Source: Brienomyrus brachyistius
Lineage: Eukaryota; Chordata; Actinopteri; Osteoglossiformes; Mormyridae
DNA: 64,000 nucleotides
Reading direction: 5' to 3'
Assembly (NCBI RefSeq): GCF_023856365.1
Contig: NC_064548.1
Span: 5,487,642-5,551,641, forward strand
The notes below the pieces were generated by a model. The model was not told where the DNA came from and did not search any database. It saw nothing but the letters and a program-made list of their open reading frames with translations. Within the stretch, counting starts at the first letter, position 1; every line of letters starts with the position of its first letter. Below are positions 48,539 to 59,663 of the stretch, piece after piece. Both the position numbers and the translations under genes were made by a program.

Positions 48539-49710
48539 CAGTGCCCTCCACAATTATTGGCACCCATTGTAAAGATTTGTAAAAAGGGTTAGAAAAAATC
48601 CACCTTTTGGTGAAGCAGCTTCATCTCACATTTTAAAAATGAGAAAAATCCAACCTTTCATTGAAATAAATGTAATCAAATAAAAACAAATCCTTCATTA
48701 AGAAATAATTATTTTCAACAAAAATACATGTTCCACAATTATTGGCAACCAAACATTTAATACTTTGTACAACCTCCCTTTTTCAGTATAACAGCACTGA
48801 GTCCTATAACATTTTATAAGGCTGGAGAATACAGAGCAGGGCATCTGAGACCATTCCTCTAAGAGAAGAGTCCTAGGCCCTGTCTTGTGCTCTCTCCTCT
48901 TCAGCTCAGCCCACAGGTTTTCTGTGCGGTTCAGGTCAGGGGACTGAGATGACCAAGGCAGAAGCTTGATTCTGCGGTCAGCTAACCATTTTTGTGTTGA
49001 TTTGGACATATGCTTAGGAGGACCGTCCTGCTGGAAGATCCAGTGATAGGCCAGTTTTATTTTCCTGGTAGAAGCAGTCAAAGTTTGAGCTAAAATGTCC
49101 ACAATGTACCCTAACAAGATTCCTAGGGCCTTTGGGGGAAAAGCAGACCCACAACATCTGAGAACCGCCACCATATTTTACATTTGGGATTTGGGTCATT
49201 TCATTACAGCCATCCTCCATTTTACACCAAACCCACCTGGAATGTTCATTGCCAAAAAGCTCCATCTTTGTTTCATCAGTCCATAGAACATGGTTCCAGT
49301 CAAAATTGACTATTTTAGCGCCATTATTCCCATCATTGTGGATGACTAATGAAATTTCGCCTCTGTGTCACCTCATGTTTGTACCCCAGTTAATCAGGAA
49401 GTCATGGATGACAGCTTGAATGTTCCTACACAATCCAATCAACTCAGAGATGTACAATTTATATGGGAAACATGCTTCAGTTACATTGTGTTCAGTGTAA
49501 TTTCAGGGGTGCCAATAATTGTGACACATGCGTTTTTGTTAAAAATTATTTCTTGATGACGGATTTCTTTTTCTTTGATTAAATTTATTTCAATGAAAGG
49601 TTGGATTTATCTCATTTTCTTACGGTCACATGAAGCTACTTCAAAAGGTGGATTTTTTCTAAGCCTTTTACACATCTTCACAAGGGGTGCCAATAGTTGT
49701 AGAACTTCGT
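48539..49710 (-). mobile_element. Tc1-like transposon with IR/DR-type ends, decayed
   Basis: The left inverted repeat is 48539-48752 and the right one about 49503-49705, each about 200 bp. Each carries two copies of the CACAATTATTGGCAMCC motif (48548 and 48735 on the left; inverted GGGGTGCCAATAATTGTG at about 49505 and GGGGTGCCAATAGTTGTAG at about 49684 on the right). This double-motif layout is the IR/DR type known from Sleeping Beauty-like elements. The interior encodes on the minus strand only the carboxy-terminal part of a transposase. Flanking TA bases are not preserved at either end. Confidence 0.8.
48750..49310 (-). pseudogene. Tc1-like transposase, catalytic part only, frameshifted
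   Basis: Minus-strand reading starts near 49310 with FDWNHVLWTDETKMELFG (first catalytic Asp in WTDE) and continues to KYGGGSQMLWVCFS. A frame change in the 49080-49170 overlap leads to WIFQQDGPPKHMSKSTQKWL (second Asp) and LPWSSQSPDLNRTENLWAEL (Glu in TENLW), the DD34E pattern of Tc1 elements. The amino-terminal DNA-binding region is missing. It is a broken, non-functional copy. The Pro-Ile after SPDLN in many relatives is Arg-Thr here. Confidence 0.8.
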
Positions 49711-49751
49711 TAATATCAAAGGAATTGCCGGTTTACAGTAGCACAACACAT

Positions 49752-50120
49752 TCAGACTGCACAAAAGACATTCAGACAGTAATAAAGAGTAAGCATAAAT
49801 AATGAATAACAATAAACAGAAAGAGTGCAAAGCATAATTTCATTCATATTCTTGCACATAGTGTTGGTGCTACAGTCCTCCTCAGTAATGAGCTTTCCCC
49901 TTCTCTCAGTCTGTACAGTCCAGACAAACTGCTCAAGGGTGACCTGGCGAGAAATGTTCCCACCATAAAAGTAAATGTCTTCGACAACAAAGCCGCTTAT
50001 GTCCCGCTTTTGCTGCACTTTATCGTAATGTAAGCCTTTCTCAAAGTGTCCATGAGATTTCACGTTCTTTGAATGTGTCGTTTTGAAAAGAAAACCATCT
50101 ACAATGCGAAATGAAGCTCT
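49752..50120 (-). CDS. unclassified ORF, possibly a coding relic
   Basis: One minus-strand frame is open for about 123 codons from a stop at 50123-50121. The text looks more protein-like than the surrounding AT-rich DNA: GLHYDKVQQKRDISGFVVED, then SRQVTLEQFVWTVQTERRGK, then LITEEDCSTNTMCKN. After about 49850 it turns into hydrophobic, low-information sequence (MLCTLSVYCYSLFMLTLYYC). There is no good ATG; a GTG stands at 50063. It lies directly next to the right end of the Tc1 element. I do not recognise the family. It may be an exon of a transposon or a retrocopy, or chance. Confidence 0.25.
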   Translation of the reverse strand, partial: RASFRIVDGFLFKTTHSKNVKSHGHFEKGLHYDKVQQKRDISGFVVEDIYFYGGNISRQVTLEQFVWTVQTERRGKLITEEDCSTNTMCKNMNEIMLCTLSVYCYSLFMLTLYYCLNVFCAV

Positions 50121-50646
50121 TCATCTCCACATTGAGCTGCTTATCAAGCAATAGTCTGGAATTACTTGTCTCTACTTAAATATCTTTCTTTGTTGTATGT
50201 CTTTGATAGTTTTTTTTGTTAGTTATCAAAAGCATTTTCACCATTTATTTTGTCTTGAACATATTGAAACTTTTAATCCTTGGTCTCCCATGTAACCCAC
50301 GTATTGACTTTTTTTCCCACAAAGTGCTTCTTTTCTGCTAGGTGTCGTACAAAATATTTGCTTGCATAGCTTTCATAATTCATACGTTTTTATTATTCAA
50401 GCTGCACAAATGTAACGATAAACCTTTATGAATAAAATAACTGTATTAAATTTTCGCTAATGTGTTTTAAACCTTTGTAAATTGAAGAACCTGCATAAAC
50501 TTGCTCGTTCTACAGTATCTGGCTCCAGCAGGATACCTTGGCCCAGGTTCTCCATGCAGTAACAGGAACTTCGCTAACAGCACAGTAGGAACTGAGTCAC
50601 CTGATCCTGAACCCACTGCTATCAGTGTCACATTTCAATTGCTTTC

Positions 50647-50943
50647 TGTCACGGTCGGGTCCGAGCGGACAAGCGATCGTGCGGGTAGGTGCGTCAGGAA
50701 CAGGCAGGTCAGGCAGAAGCAGGGAAAACAGGGGTTTATTCGTGATACGAAGACTGGGAAGCATCTGACGCCAACAAATCCACAAACGACATCAATGACG
50801 GACAAGGGAAACCGGGGAGACCAGGACTTAAATACACAGGACTAATCAAAGCAACTAGACACAGCTGGGTACAATCGGGAAAGAACACGTGGGTAAGCAG
50901 GGGGGCGTGGCACACAGGAGGAGCGGACGGGCCGGGCATCACA
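50647..50943 (-). mobile_element. solo LTR related to the compact LTR element
   Basis: This 297-bp LTR is flanked by a perfect 5-bp duplication, CTTTC (50642-50646 and 50944-50948). The minus strand starts TGTGATGCCCGG and ends CCGTGACA. TATTTAAG stands at 50834-50827 and the predicted RNA start GTCCGTCATTGATG at 50803, with the same spacing as in the 44.8-kb LTR. AATAAACCCC also occurs. It is a different subfamily from the 42-45 kb element and presumably arose by LTR-LTR recombination. Confidence 0.88.
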
Positions 50944-52757
50944 CTTTCCTTTAATGAATCCAAAAAATTCATTAAATCTACCCTGCTAATATGCATTAGG
51001 CCTTAATTGTTTTTATTTTAATATATCCTTTCATAGTAGTGATAGAAGACGTAGGTACAGGCTCCGTATAATGTGTCACTGATTTTCCAATAATGTCAGT
51101 TAACTTGTACCTTTCAGATTTTAACTGGTGTGAAGGTGTAATTGCTGTCAGATGTGAAACAGACACTTAATCCTTTTTAACTTTCAACTCTGTTCCTGTA
51201 TTTATGTGGAGTCTCTCATAGCTTCTGACAGCCTGATTATTACTCTCTGTAATGGCAGGAAACAATCTGGCAAGACCAAATTCTATCACAATAGATTTCA
51301 CTTTTTCAAACAGCACTTCTTTAAACTTTTATCACAATGTAAATGATTGATAGAATTACTTTCTCCCGCGTTTGTGTTCAGTGTCCCAGCTTTATTTGCG
51401 TATGATTATTTTTCATGTGCATACTGCTTAAAATCAGCCACTTAAAAACAAACAGCTATTTCTGTAATTCACAAAATATCAGTAAATGTGATGTATGTTT
51501 TGGAAATATAATTACATGGTAATGAAGAATGAAAGTATATATGTCTTTAATTGATGGAATGATGAAAGGTTTGTGAAATAAATTTCAGCAAAACATCTTT
51601 CTTTTGTATTGCAGTAATAAAGCTGTTTAATGAGCCAGAATTCAAATCATTTTAGCTATTTGCTGTTTTCTTTGTGCCATAAATTGAAACAAACAATCTA
51701 TTTCATTTTGTCACTGAAATACATGTAGTCTGGTTTCTATTCTCTGAGTCAACCAGCAGTCTGAGCAAATCTTAATCTAAAGTTGCTAAGATTTATTCAT
51801 TCCCATTCACTTCAGATCATCTCAACTTTATTCTCTGTGTGGCCTTAACTTTAACTCTGTGAGAATTTTTTATCCACTAGACTTCGATTTAAAATAGTTT
51901 ACATGGGCTGTATCCATGTTTGCAGTCTCTTTGGCGTGTTTGTGTCCCTACCGTACCATGTGAAGGAAGACCGCCTTGACTCATTGGCTCATTCTGTGAA
52001 GGCCACACCCTCCCACATCGTGACATATGATCTTCTACTGGGTTCCATGTCCCATTGCATGTATAAAGCAATGACTTTTTCATCTTCTACAGTGCTGTGC
52101 AACATACTCAGTCAGTCAAAGAAATTGTTTAAAGCCATTAATCTGGGTAGTAGGTGTCTAGCTGCATTGAAAAAACACAATTTATCATTAGAACATATGC
52201 TGTGTTTCCCCTAGATTTACAGCTTTGGGGTGGGGTGGAGAGGGCAGATGGTCACCGACAGGATTCATGGTCATCATGTGTTTCTTTTAATGACAGCAGT
52301 CAGTATAACAACTGAACTAAACATCAAAACATTTCTTTTTTATGACAATTATCCATAAAATGTGAAGCTTTTGTCACTGCAGTGTATCTTTTTGGGTACG
52401 CAGATATTTCTGTCTGCTTTTCAGGTGGTTGACGCGACATATTTTCCGACGCGCGCTCCCTGTCCGCTGGTGGGAGTGTGCTCACCTGTGTATGTGCACA
52501 CGTGTCTGTGCACACGCATCGGGGTGGTACTCTGCCACGCGCGATACAGAGAGCAGAGGAGAATTGTAAACGCGTGACCGTGTACAGACGAAAATGACAA
52601 GCTGTTGTTTAAATAAGATAAACAACATAAGGCTATTTACTTTGTTTAATAAAAGGATAATGTATAGACCTGTTCTATAGGAAAGGTGACCTTGACTTCT
52701 GTTGTAATCTGGTGCTATATAGAAAATTCAATTAAATAAAATTAACTTGACCTTCGT

Positions 52758-52780
52758 GGGGGGGGGGGGGGGGGGGGGGG
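52758..52780. repeat. poly-G tract (23 G)
   Basis: This uninterrupted run of 23 G on the + strand is the longest of the window. Confidence 0.9.
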
Positions 52781-53457
52781 CATCCCCCTAATATAATGGT
52801 AGGGGAAATACTGATATGCAATATCACAATAAACACTTATAAGAATTTCTTCTGTTCTAAAAAGGTCCTGATATTGCTTCGTCCTGCCCATCATGTGTGC
52901 CTGACGCTCCTCTCGGCTCCCTGACATGGGTCCTGATGACACGCACCTGTCCCTTGTAATTCCACATTAGTCTTGGTATTTAACTACGTGTTTGTCTCAT
53001 CAGCCCCACTCTGGCCATTGATGTCCCTCCTCCTGTCTGCCTGCGTCCTTCCCCATGTTCACCTTCTCGTTTTGACCCCTCGCAGTCTCATTTGTTTCCC
53101 TGCCGCCTTTCAGTTAAATAAACCCCTTTTCGTTTGACAATTGATTGCCTTCAAGTCTTTCATCCCACATTTTTTTGACAGATATCTTGTTGGCTAGAAG
53201 GACACAGCTTCAGTTGGCAAACGTCTCCTCACGGACTGCCTCCTGCTGTACTGGATGGCTGCTGCAAATATATGGGCTGATTTTAGGAAAAGTTTTTCAA
53301 ATGGTTAAGATGACACATTTTGATAGACATATAATTATAGTTACACCAAGGTGAAGATCATATCTTTATATGTATTGAAAAATTGCATCCATTTTTGTAT
53401 ATTAATACCGAATTACATGAAGACCCCACGGATATATACTATATATGTACTATATAT

Positions 53458-53685
53458 GCGGGGCGGCATGGTGGTAGCATTGTTACCTCATACCTCTGGG
53501 ACCCGGGTTCGAGTCTCCGCCTGGGTCACATGTGTGTGGAGTTTGCATGTTCTCCCCATATCGTCATGGGGTTTCCTCCGGGTACTCCGGTTTCCCCCCA
53601 CAGTCCAAAGACATGCTGAGGCTAATTGAACTTGCTAAATTGCCCATAGGAGTGCATGTGCATGTGTGTGCATGCCCTGTGTACT
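53458..53685 (+). mobile_element. DANA-like SINE, 3' truncated
   Basis: The head GGGGCGGCATGGTGGTAGCA and B box GGGTTCGAGTC are present, and the body TGTGGAGTTTGCATGTTCTC to TTGCCCATAGGAGTGCATG is well kept. The 3' half (GATGGGCTGGC..., GGATAAGCGG) is replaced by a TGTGTGCATG-rich stretch. Confidence 0.8.
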
Positions 53686-54978
53686 ATATATGTGTATACA
53701 CACTGTGTGTGTGCATGTACATTTATATATAATATAAACTGTTTTTGCCAATGGAGGAAGATACCACTGTAGGGTGGACAGGATAACTGCCAGTGCCTTT
53801 CTGTATAATGCCATTTGCCTGCATAATGCAGCCGACAACCAAGCCATCAAAATCCTTCACCGTGAGAAAGAAGCATTTGAGTCTGTAGGTTTGTTTTGGC
53901 CAGAGAATCACAGGTACCTAAATGCTGCTCAGAAGAGGGGGATGGGTGACTCACCTGACTTTTTTTCCTCTGCCTAATAGACAACCTGCTATGCCCTTTG
54001 CAATACTCAGCATGTACGTATACTTTTTTGGTGTAATAAGGGTTTTATGTGCTCAAGCTCGAGCACAGTATCTCTCGATGTGATGTTCTTGAGAAATCGG
54101 ACTTGAATCTGCCTGTCTGTCCCATAGATTGTGTCCAGTGATGCTGTAGACATTTGCAGGCTACCGATTCAGAGTGATTTGAGCAAACGCCTGGGTGTCG
54201 TTGTCGTGTGTTTTCCGGCTTTTATGCCAACAAAAACTTGGCAGCAGTACCCCTGGATACTCGTGCTAATCATGCATGAAAACTCTCAAAAGCAATGACA
54301 CCTACCAGCAGTTGTCAAAATAATGGGCAACTGGGCAGTAACATTACTTCTACATTTTATACATGACGCTAAGCACTGTGGGATGTTACTTGGCTGATTA
54401 ACTCTGGAACCGCACCTATTGCTTTTAGTGTCTCATTTATTCAGATGTTTCCTTTATTTTGATTGCTGCCATGAATGTCCCAGAGAATGTCCCAACCACT
54501 GTTTGAGCGATTAAGTCAATCAACCTCTCAAGTAAGCCTAATTAATCAAGCAAGAAAAAAACACATCATACAAAACGTGCGCTGAGAATGGGTTTGAAGA
54601 TAAGTGGTGTTTATCCTACATCAGATGTAGGCATTTGCCTTCAGATGGTCCATCGTGTAGCAGCAAGTTCATGCTGATGCGCCTACTGAATAGTGTCAAT
54701 GTCAGTACACATGAAAGCACAGCGACACTTGTTTCTCGTTCGCTTTCCCTCTGCAAGGACAGGCGGATCTGCAGGGAGGCACCTGTATGTTATCTTCTGT
54801 CCAATAACAAGCATGTAAAATATCTCCCTCTGTAAGTTACAGCTGGGGATATTAGGAAGCATTGGCACATAGATCACAAGACACAGCATGATGAATTCCC
54901 TGGTACAGCAGTAAAGTGCATATATAACAATGTGCTGATAATGATTCATAATGATTGGGGAAAAAAACGTGCACATTG

Positions 54979-55298
54979 TGTCACGATCGCCGGGTAATGC
55001 GATGTAACGCACGGGCAGGCAAACGGGCAGGCAAGCGAGCAGAAAGCAGGCAAGGCAGGCAAAATAAGGGAAAACGGGGGATTTATTAGGGTACGGGCAG
55101 GGCAGGGCAGGGCAGGGCAGGGCAGGGCGTAACACTAGCACTGACGTGAACAAACATCAATGACGGACAAAGAATTAAGGCAAGACATGGACTGAAATAG
55201 GTAAGACAACAGGGTACATCTGGGTACAATCAGGGAAGCACATGTGGATAATCAGGGGGGCGTGGCACACAGGAGGATCGTACGAGCCAGGCATGAAA
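54979..55298 (-). mobile_element. solo LTR, older relative of the compact LTR element
   Basis: This LTR of about 320 bp is flanked by CATTG (54974-54978 and 55299-55303). The minus strand shows TATTTCAG at about 55199-55192, the predicted RNA start GTCCGTCATTGATG at 55168, and AATAAATCCCCC. The outer end is decayed (TTTCATGCC instead of TGTGATGCC). It contains a GGGCA pentanucleotide tract (55096-55127). It lies in the same orientation as the other two insertions. Confidence 0.8.
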
Positions 55299-56299
55299 CA
55301 TTGCACCACATATTTTTATTAGATGAGTTTATTAGATTGTTAGCAAATGAGGCTTAATCAGCCAGTCCTGTACGTTAAGGGGTCGTGTTCCTTTAAGCAG
55401 TTTCGCTCATCTCAGTGCAGTTATGAACGTATTTTAAGTTCAGTTTTGTGTCTTATCCAGTGTGATAGTTTGTAACCCATAATGTTTTTTTTCTTAAATT
55501 TATGAGCCTTTTTAATTTGACTTTAAATTGAGCAATTATGCAAAGATTGTGGGTATGGCTCCGTGTAATCCAGCAGGGATTGGTAGCCTGGAGACACAGA
55601 ACCAGACCAGGAGCATAACGTCAACCGCTCGTTGGGATTCATTTAATGAACGATGTCCGACCGTTGCATCAGTTTGAGGTGAGCAGCTGGGCACATTTAA
55701 TTTCCCAGTGATGATACAAAAAAGGTTAATTATTTATACCTATGTGGCAAGTTTCCCAAATTTTACATCTGTTCAGGTAGCTGTTGTTGCTGCTTACAAA
55801 AGATGGATTTGAATATTATTAATATAGATATCAACCAATATGTATTTCATATATATTTTTGTCTCACTGAAAAAAGGAGACCAAAATGCTTTGTCAGTTA
55901 TCAGTTGGCACCCTGAATTCCTGGAACCACCCGGAAAGCATGGAGATATCGGCAGTACCATCTGTCAGACGTGGCTCTCTGTCTTAATGCATCACCGCGG
56001 TAACAGGCTAGACATATCATGAAAGATGAGGCAGCAACGAATCCATAAATCTTTTTTATCCTAACAATGCATGTTTGGGGCCCGCTGTTTGACAGCTGAC
56101 AGTTTCCAGACTTTTGAAAAGCCTTCAGTAGCTAAAAGGGAAAATGTCTCTGCACAGCGTTTTCCTGACAGAATTTTTCGCGGCCACAAGCACGTGATGT
56201 GACTGGGCGATGTTTAGAGGAGGCATTCTGGCATGATATCATGCTGTGAGTGTCTTCCAGGGAGCAGGCGAGGGAGACGTGAAGTAAACGTCTGGGTGT

Positions 56300-56512
56300 G
56301 CTGTGGCTCGGCGGGTTCGAATGTTGTGCCCGTGATCAGATGGTCGCTAGTTTGAATCCTGGGGTTGACAGTGTGATGTCACTGTTGGGTCCCTGAGCAA
56401 GGTCCGTAACCCCCGATTCCTCCAGGGACAGTCAGATCTTGCTTTCTCAGTTATGTATTCCCTTGGATAAAAGCATCTGCTAAATTAATAAAATATAAGT
56501 TAATTAGACATC
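56300..56512 (+). mobile_element. tRNA-derived fish SINE, near full length
   Basis: The tRNA-like head is CTGTGGCTCGGCGGGTTCGA, followed by a B-box-like GTTTGAATCC. The body is GTCCCTGAGCAAGGTCCGTA and CCCCCGATTCCTCCAGGG, and the tail is CCCTTGGATAAAAGCATCTG with CTAAATTAATAAAATATAA. The tail is shared with 37866-38027 and 10330-10440. Confidence 0.8.
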
Positions 56513-56559
56513 AGTGATTAGGAGCCAGTGCCTTGAAGTTAATAATTCTTATTTTGCTT

Positions 56560-57640
56560 TGCTTTTTTTACTCATCCATAACATATACTATGTAGTACAT
56601 CATAAAAATACCGGATATTAGTGTTAGTAATAACGGAACCAAGCCCAATAAAATCACGAAACGAAAAATCCACAAAAAAGCATCCCCCCCCCCCCAAGAC
56701 CACCATCCCTCTACTTTCCCCGAACGTCTAGGCCAGTCCCACCAAATCCCTCACTAATGCATTCATCTCCATCGCTCTCCCCTATTCCTGCATGATCTGA
56801 ACCTGCCCTGCCAACATGTTTCCACTGAAGAAAGAAATGTCCCTTTCACAATATTTTGCAACTGTCAGATGGAAGATTTGCTAGCAATGTAACTCAACGC
56901 TAAAAAAAAAAAAAAAAAATCCCTCATTTCCTTTAAGAAATGAACAAATCCTTTCATGTGGAAAGACCCTGGAAATCATTCTATACCACAAAGTTACATT
57001 AGGAGTGGTCTCCTTGATCCAATTAATCAACACACTTCCGTGCTAAGGGTAAAAATTTATTGAGCGGCTTATAATTCTCTGGGGGAAGGGACACATCCGC
57101 AGATGGAGGTGCAGGCAAAACAAGCCGCGGGTCTTTTTCAATTCTAGCTTTAAAAATGCTGCTAATCTCTGTGGCAATACACGAGCAGGCGTGAGATGTT
57201 TATGTGTTCCCAAAACAAATGGAAATAACTTCCTTTGTATTCCTTAGATTTAAAACATACAGTTGACATGCTACAGTCCGTCCTGCTTCACATAGCCGGA
57301 ATAATATGTAACCTATGCAGTGTTTTGTATCGTGTTTCCCTCTATTACAGGTAAAAACAGATCAAATACAATCAAAAGCCTCCTACCAATCATTCTGTAT
57401 ATACTCAGTACCTACATCCCTCTCCCATTTACGTTTAACCCTGTACATACTATCTGAGATATGGGAATGAAGAAGTGAATTATGGGAAGGAAAAGAATGA
57501 GGAAAGTTTTCATGATCTAAAAGCAATTTTTCTGCAACATTGGGTGCATTCAGGGAGAAGTTAATGATTTTAAAAAGAAAATTACTCAGCGATATCCTTG
57601 TGCTAAAAGGAGAGTATACTTCTTCCTATGTTCATGGGAG
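56560..57640 (-). pseudogene. L1-type LINE ORF2 carboxy-terminal relic
   Basis: Read on the minus strand, 57446-57380 gives YRVKRKWERDVGTEYIQNDW. In another frame, 57333-57200 gives YKTLHRLHIIPAM, a stop, SRTDCSMSTVCFKSKEYKG and SYFHLFWEH. This is the pattern of the cysteine-rich end of L1-clade ORF2 (LHRLH, then C--C, then HxFW) with mutated cysteines. Stops and frame changes break it repeatedly. The 3' untranslated part probably includes the G run at 56684-56696. No poly(A) tail was recognised. It is non-functional. Confidence 0.65.
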
Positions 57641-58607
57641 AACATTCCCTTCAACAACTTTGATGCAATTTTGATGTAATTGCATTAGCATTTAATATAC
57701 TCGTTAGATCTCAGATTTCTGGTAGATGCCACTTGATATGAGTTTGATGCTGTGACTGTGAGCTTTACGGACAGTCTGGCCATGTGACAGCTGAAGCCAT
57801 TTCCCTGTGTATGTTAAGCAGAAATAAGGGGAATGGAGCAGGGTGAGTCGTTCTGTTGTTTTTGTCAGGAGAGCAACAACGGGAAGTGGCGAGGTGAGAC
57901 TCAGGGGGTTTGCTGAATCCTCAGTTGGGGAGCCTTAGCGGTCGCCATCAGTACTGGGAGAGGCCAATAGGAGCCAACGAGCTGTGATCAGTGGTGATTA
58001 GCGATCTCTGCTGAGGCATGAGTACCACATGGCAGCATTTGTGCCAAGGGCTACACATGCAAAACAAGCATTAAGAAGCAGAGAGGAAGAGGGCAGGGCT
58101 AGCGGATGGGGTGGAGGCGGGAAGCCGCTTGATTGGTCGTGAGCGCTGTAGGAGATAATACACATGGACAGGATGGACCACACTGGTGTGTTAGATCTTG
58201 GTGTCACCCAAACTGTACCTACATTATGCCATTGATGCAGTTTGCAGTTGGTGTGCAATTTGAAGATCTATAGATTACGTTTATAGATTGATTATGCCAG
58301 CCACAGTAGGAACAACCCTTGGTAAAGCTTGGTTGGTAAATCACTCGATTGTGAACATCTACAGTGTCCATTGAGTCTCACTTTAATTTGCATCTGAATC
58401 ACTAAATCATACCTCAGGTACTTTGCAGGCTGGTTAGAGCTGCCACATAATGTTTGGGCAACATTTAATTAAATTTAATTGCTTGAAATATCAGGTTTTT
58501 GCGTTTTCCACATTTAAACTTTGTAATTGCTGCAATGTGAAATCACAACAAACGATAAATGAATGCAAAACGTATCAAATCAACTTAAATGATATAAAAT
58601 GTGTAGC

Positions 58608-58728
58608 TACCAATCCACCCATCTTCCAACCTCGTATCCTGGTGAGGCTCGCGGGGCCCTGGAACCAATCCCAGGATGCATAGCGGACCATGAACAGGAT
58701 GCTAGTTAGGTATTGAAGTACAGACACT
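58608..58728 (-). repeat. dispersed repeat fragment (CCACCCATCTTCCAACC type)
   Basis: AATCCACCCATCTTCCAACC, TATCCTGGTGAGGCTCGCGG and GGCCCTGGAACCAATCCCAG match the reverse-oriented tail repeat that in other copies follows or precedes GGAT runs. A decayed + copy is at 9350-9475. Confidence 0.45.
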
Positions 58729-59113
58729 TGCTGTGTTGAAGGATGGACGTACTGGGTAACTGGCAGCGTTGTAGCCTCGTATCTCCAGGATCTCCAGTCA
58801 GACGTGTTATGTGAAAATGAAAGAATTACTACACTTACTACACATATTAGTGCAAACAGCAAGTATTACAATCTTCATTTTCATTAGGGGGTCTGTGTTT
58901 GTGCTGCATACATACTGTTAGAAGATGGATGCATAGCGATCAGTAGCCATGACTGGCATGTGTCCTGAAGCATCCCTCAGTTAATGAGTGATCTACACGT
59001 CCTCAGTTAGCGTGTAGCACTGACTGTGCTGGTGGCTGTGCATTGAAAATGCCATCTGTCAGGCTAAGCACTCTGCGTTATAGCTTGCTGTTTTTCTGCC
59101 TCTAACTAGTTAG

Positions 59114-59663
59114 CACTGTTAAGCATTTCAATTACACTTTAATGGACAGCACCAGCGGTACCAGACAGTATAAGCTCCTTCCCCACACTGTCATCACACA
59201 AACCTAAAGGTGTATGAATCTCTCTACAGGACGACGGCTCCTCGTACAGGAATAATTCCGCTGCTCTTTGATATCATGCGCACACTGGCTGCTCTTGATG
59301 TTCTCGCGGTGCTTGTAGCTGAGAGCAGGAGCCCGGTTTCTCTCTCCACTCAGTCATCCTTCCATCCCCACACACTTTAGTGTGGATCCTGCTTCTCCTT
59401 AAAATGAGCACTTATACGAGCTTCTCCTGTCAGTCGTCCTCGAGTCACGGTACTTAAAGCCTAAAATCCGTCCGCTTACATGTGTGAGATCAGATTTTAC
59501 TGTCTCTCTCCCACCAGTTGCTGCGGTTCCTTAAACCCTCACCTCTCTCTCACCCCCAGCTGGGCGTTGGGGTCAATCTATTAGAATTTTAAATCACCTG
59601 CCAAAGGCATCAAACCCATCATTAGCATGGTTCTCCCAATGAATATGTAATAATCTATTAAAT
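59114..59663 (-). repeat. 551-bp inverted-pair element, arm 2
   Basis: This is the inverse of 35985-36535 (see there), 550 bp, with one 1-bp indel and about nine substitutions by eye. It starts CACTGTTAAGCATTTCAATT and ends AATAATCTATTAAAT. The flanks AGTTAG and CTGTTTTTTTTG are unrelated to the flanks of arm 1. Confidence 0.9.

Noticed and set aside
53774..53977. Short + ORF resembling a Harbinger-type transposase end
   Set aside because: LYNAICLHNAADNQ only vaguely recalls the VLHNI motif, with no other matching block nearby.
54683..55153. 156-codon minus ORF with CLVCLPVCLPVRY-type sequence
   Set aside because: Its first part is the GGGCA-rich LTR sequence and the rest AT-rich intron. 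It has no independent support.
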